NCBI GenBank assembly: GCA_958496175.1
Contig: OY292274.1
Span: 1-64,000 of the forward strand
DNA length: 64,000 nt
Reading direction: 5' to 3'
Origin: Sisyra terminalis
Lineage: Eukaryota; Arthropoda; Insecta; Neuroptera; Sisyridae
Part shown: positions 60,201 to 64,000 of the stretch, piece after piece
How positions within the stretch are numbered: position 1 is the stretch's first letter
Layout: the number at the start of each line of letters is the position of its first letter
Notes under the pieces: generated by a model
Told to the model about the DNA's origin: nothing
Databases searched by the model: none
Seen by the model: only the letters and a program-made list of their open reading frames with translations
Program-made: the position numbers and the translations under genes

Positions 60201-61893
60201 CTCCTTTTCCGTAAAAAATCGCTAACCTGTAGCTGTTAGCTGGAAAATTCATCTAACTTTAGCTTCATTGCAGTAGTCACCAAAAGCTCAGCTTCAACTC
60301 GTCATCAGTGGTCAGCCACAAGTGGTCCGATAATCCAATAATCGATCCAACTGCTTCAAGTCCTTGATTATTCTAGAAAACACATAAATCGCTGTAAATA
60401 GGTGGACAACAATAGGTGGACCCCTACGATGGACTATGATAACTGCATTAAATATCCTACGTACGTAGAAATATGTTCATATAAAGAATGCTTAGCATCT
60501 TCGGTTAGTGCTTTAGTAGGTACTGTGGAAAAGATTGGAAAAATTGCATTACAAATAAGTTACATATACCTCAGTCAGTAGTGGCGTGGAAGGGACCCGC
60601 ATTTGATTAAACAGTAATCAAAATTTCGACTTACTTGACCATAAATAATTTGATGCAAATGTAAACTAAAGCTTAAACTTTAGTTGAAAACACTTTTTTG
60701 ATGGAAAAAACTTATTAAAATGGATCAAAACTTGAAAGAATATTTGCAAAATTTGGGCAAAGCAGTAAATTCAACAAAATAACAAGTGAACATTTCAATA
60801 AACAAATAAACAAGCGAAAAGTTTGGGGAGTGAGTCGAATTTAACACATTGAACACCAAAATTCCCTAAATGTAGAGAGACGTATTTCTTTGCTTGAATT
60901 TTACTTTATAAACCAAAATGGTGGGTTTATTTTTCTATTCAAAATTAATAATTAAATAGATACCTACTGAAATAAAGAAAAAACATATACTATAATTTTC
61001 ATTGAATTTTAATGAAATGCTAAAGCTTAGAAACTCTGGATATCATTGTATGAGGTCACATTTCCGAGCCCATTTTCACAACGCCCCGTGTATCAATGAA
61101 AATAAAATTTATCTTCTAAGCTTCAAAAGAATAATATTTTCTTTTTCTTTATTTCTTGTTGGCAATTTATTTGATTCATTGATTAATTTCAACAATAGAC
61201 TCTTTGCCAGATGATTTCCAATAAGAGAATGTACCTTATTGTGGCACTTACAATTTCAACAGAAGCATTGTTGGCAGTGGAAAGTTCAAATTTACGATCA
61301 AAAATAAACCGAAATATATATTTCAAATAGCAAATTATTTTTTTAGAACTTAAATCTTTAACTATTTGTTCAACATATTATTGTAATTATAATATAAAAC
61401 TATAAATTAAATATCGTCAATATATCTTCGGTTGTTTAGTTACACAATTTTCCACATATAGGTAATATAGAATTAGACCTATTAGAGTTATTTTTTAAGT
61501 TTCTACTTATAGAAATCTTATAAAACTCATCATCTTTGAATAAATTCTTTTCAATTAAAATACGGTTTATGGATTCCAGATTGGTGTTGCACAAAATTTA
61601 GGAAACTTGAACTAGAATTACTTTCATTCATCAAATTATGGATTTTTGTTATTAAATCTACAGAGTCAATTGGTATCTCAATGTTTTTGGAAGATTAGAC
61701 AATACAGAAAAAGTACTGTCTTCTATAATAGTTTCCCCTTCATTTCATTGTAACATTAAAGTCAAATATTTCTTATCTTTTGGGGTGGGGGAGGGGACAC
61801 CCAGGAAAATAAGAGTTAATTTCAGATTCATTTCTTTAAAGCAAACATTGATCCATTTGAAAATATCCACTTAAAGATAACAATCGTTCAAAT

Positions 61894-62019
61894 ATGACTT
61901 TTATTTCACCAGCAGAGAATTTCATGGAGAAACAAATTAATATTTGTACGATTATTTTACAAACATTGCAACAATTTTTTAATAGATTTTGTCACCTTTA
62001 TAGTGCGAGGTTTCATTAG
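61894..62019 (+). pseudogene. Terminal exon paralogue, U2 copy of 36976-37101
   Basis: Identical to U1 by eye, with acceptor lost and AATAAA retained. Confidence 0.4.
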
Positions 62020-62753
62020 CATTTTCTGAATGCATTTTTGAAATTATACAATAACTACATATTGAAGGTAAATAAATCTTATTAGTACCTATCATAATGT
62101 CACCATAATATATGGTAAGTACTTTAGTCAATGGTTGTCATTATTACACGTTTAACAAAGGTTGGATTATAGCAATGGGATAATCCCAACATTTAATATA
62201 GGTACAATTAGTAATCCAATTAGATAAAAAATTAAGAAAACAAAGTGTTAATTCAAGAAATTAGTGCCACAACAACACTTAATTAGTTTAATTTTTTAAA
62301 ACAAAATGACAGCTTTTGAAAATAAGTAGGTAAATAAATTTTCTTCATTGAGAAAACAAGAATATCTACTAATTTATCTTATGGTAAGATTGAATCTAAT
62401 GAATATTTTTCTTTTGTCTCTCCTAATATCTTTGTTCAATATTCAATCATGTGTTGTTCTATTTAATAGAAATAAAAACATGTTTATATTTCTGTAGGTA
62501 CCTCAGGAATTTTAGTTTGGTGATTTCATTTTGATAATAAATCTTATTCACTTCACTTATTGCTTTGAATGAATTATTGTTGCATTCTTAATTTAATTTT
62601 GTAGAAACTAGAATGCTCGATTGTTGCGTAGAGTTTTCTGGCCATTTGCTCGTAGGGAGGGGGGGTTGCCTACTTACTGGATTTGTAAGGTTCTTGGTAA
62701 ATAAGTATCCCCTCATGTGATTTTCCTTCTTCCGTTCTTCCCCGCCACTCTGT

Positions 62754-64000
62754 TGTAGTCCGCTTGTTTTAAACATTAAACATTAGAAATGATCCTTCTT
62801 ATGGTGTTGTCAGATCGCTGATCTTATATCACTGAGAATGATTGGTGAGAATAATTTTTGTTTCTTTAATCCTCGATGGAGGGATTCTTGGTGGTAAGTA
62901 CTGGTTTGTAGGTATTGCGTAGGTATATTGGATCCTAGTCCTACTCCATATTATGGTATAATGAAGAAAAAGCGATACCTACTGGTTTTCTCGAGAAAAT
63001 ATTTCAGTATGGTGGTATATAGCTCTTTGCTGATTCGTTCTAGAGCTCCTTAGAACACCACTTCCCACAAAAACCTACAACAATTTCCAAAAATCAATCA
63101 TTGCTCTTTCCTTCTCACCTCACCACCATTTTGATTAACTTTCAAATAGTTTTATGATAAATCTTACCTACGTTCCCTGGTTCCATAGTTTCCGTTTCAC
63201 TTAAATGTGTTGACATGTGGTGGTACATAGTTGCCACCATTACTACATGTTCTTTGGCAATATCTCGATTCGATTGGCTACTAGGTCTTTTTTTTTTGTC
63301 GTTCTCATTTCCTAAGTGGTACCCTAAGTCCACAAAGAAAGATTCTAATGCATGAAGATCTCCTGAAGAGAATTCGAAGAATGCTACCTTCTCCTCTTCA
63401 CATTTAAATATCTTCTTTACAAATTATTTCAACTGCAGTTGAGTTACTTGCATAACGCGGACTTTCTACATACATTTGCCAATCATTTATGCTAAAAAAT
63501 AAAACACAGATTCTAGATCTAGATGTCGTCTCAATTTTTATATCTTATAAGTTGTACCAAGTTTATAAAAAAAAGACAATAGTAGATATGTAGATACTGA
63601 CACTTTACCACGAGAGTTCGAAGAAGAAGAAGAAGTCCATTTTTTTTTGAGACATTTCCAGTAGTATTAAACTTATTTTCATTTCAGCAAACATTTCCCA
63701 CTGATTTTCCCTTGACCATATATCATCTACATAAATAAGAAAGACAACAACGTTTAAGTTAAACAATCAATGTTTCTACCTATCCTAACTTTATTTATAT
63801 ACCTTTTAGAAACATTTCTTTTAATTTCTTTCTCTAAACACCTGTTGAAGATCCTATGATCTTCTTGTTCGTACAAAATCGACGATTAAACTTAGGTTAT
63901 AGTTAAAAAAAATTCTTTTAACTTATAACTTGGTTGTCGTCAAGACGTCATCAAGACTTCAGCTTCAACTGACGACCACCATTGTGGGTGGTGTGGTCCG
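62754..64000 (+). repeat. Start of third unit U3, truncated by window end
   Basis: Matches U2 from 37836 without a visible difference over about 1.25 kb, including the 10-residue homopolymer and the substitutions that separate U2 from U1. Confidence 0.95.
63040..63323 (-). CDS. Two-exon block in U3
   Basis: Exons at 63168-63323 (156 bases, intact) and 63040-63074 (ending SKEL, TAG), as in U2. Confidence 0.5.

Larger units (their letters stand above)
37836..62753 (+). repeat. Segmental duplication unit U2 (24,918 bp)
   Basis: Near-identical to U1 except for the 1,222-bp deletion at 41828/41829, a 3-bp deletion at about 40937 and a few dozen small changes. All U1 features recur at offsets of about +26,148 (left end), +24,924 (41.9-42.6 kb), +24,917 (43-52.4 kb) and +24,918 (right end). 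The offset from U2 to U3 is 24,918. Confidence 0.96.

Noticed and set aside
11688..64000. The tandem units as an assembly artefact from two haplotypes
   Set aside because: Not excluded, but a third copy, hybrid-looking junctions and a diverged copy 0 at the left edge fit a real tandem duplication better. Read depth would settle it.

Overview
This window is A+T-rich eukaryotic DNA (roughly 70% A+T by eye) with short introns of about 65-95 bp, AATAAA poly(A) signals and very frequent TACCTAC/GTAGGTA words. That texture fits an insect. I favour a sternorrhynchan hemipteran such as an aphid relative over a lepidopteran, but no marker gene settles it. No bacterial feature, tRNA, rRNA or CRISPR array is visible, and no long intact ORF exists.

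Layout. 1-2460 is a 33-bp G-rich minisatellite with a higher-order pattern of about 15-16 monomers; it runs off the left edge. 2461-9109 is single-copy, A+T-rich DNA holding a few short exon-like blocks: one on + at 4754-4992 and several on - between about 6.9 and 8.34 kb. 9110-11687 is a diverged, gapped copy ('copy 0') of the right end of a large repeat unit. From 11688 onward the window is a head-to-tail segmental duplication: unit U1 11688-37835 (26,148 bp), U2 37836-62753 (24,918 bp) and the start of U3 62754-64000. U1 and U2 differ by only a few dozen small changes plus one 1,222-bp deletion in U2. U2 and U3 look identical where both are visible. The junctions behave like unequal-crossover hybrids between copy 0 and the end of the unit.

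Inside each unit there is older, diverged duplication: 12.1-12.4, 14.5-15.1, 17.0-17.6, 22.3-22.7, 26.3-26.8 and 34.8 kb hold related exon fragments on both strands; 9.4-9.7 and 31.7-32.3 kb hold another pair on -; 27.94-28.06 and 32.26-32.35 kb share a third piece in inverted orientation. Many of these pieces have a recognisable 3' splice site, a reading frame that stays aligned between diverged copies, and in several cases a stop codon at the same place. In most of them two bases precede the first full codon after the splice site, so the intron is in phase 1. The best explanation I can offer is a fast-evolving, partly decayed cluster of genes built from small phase-1 exons. This resembles what is known of aphid BICYCLE effector genes, but that identity is a hypothesis and no protein family was recognised directly.

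Two other structures stand out: six near-identical 3' splice sites within 1.4 kb (20.2-21.6 kb and the U2 equivalent), each followed by a short different ORF, and a 2.9-kb nest of inverted and direct repeats at 28.7-31.6 kb that copy 0 largely lacks, so it is probably a non-autonomous transposon insertion.
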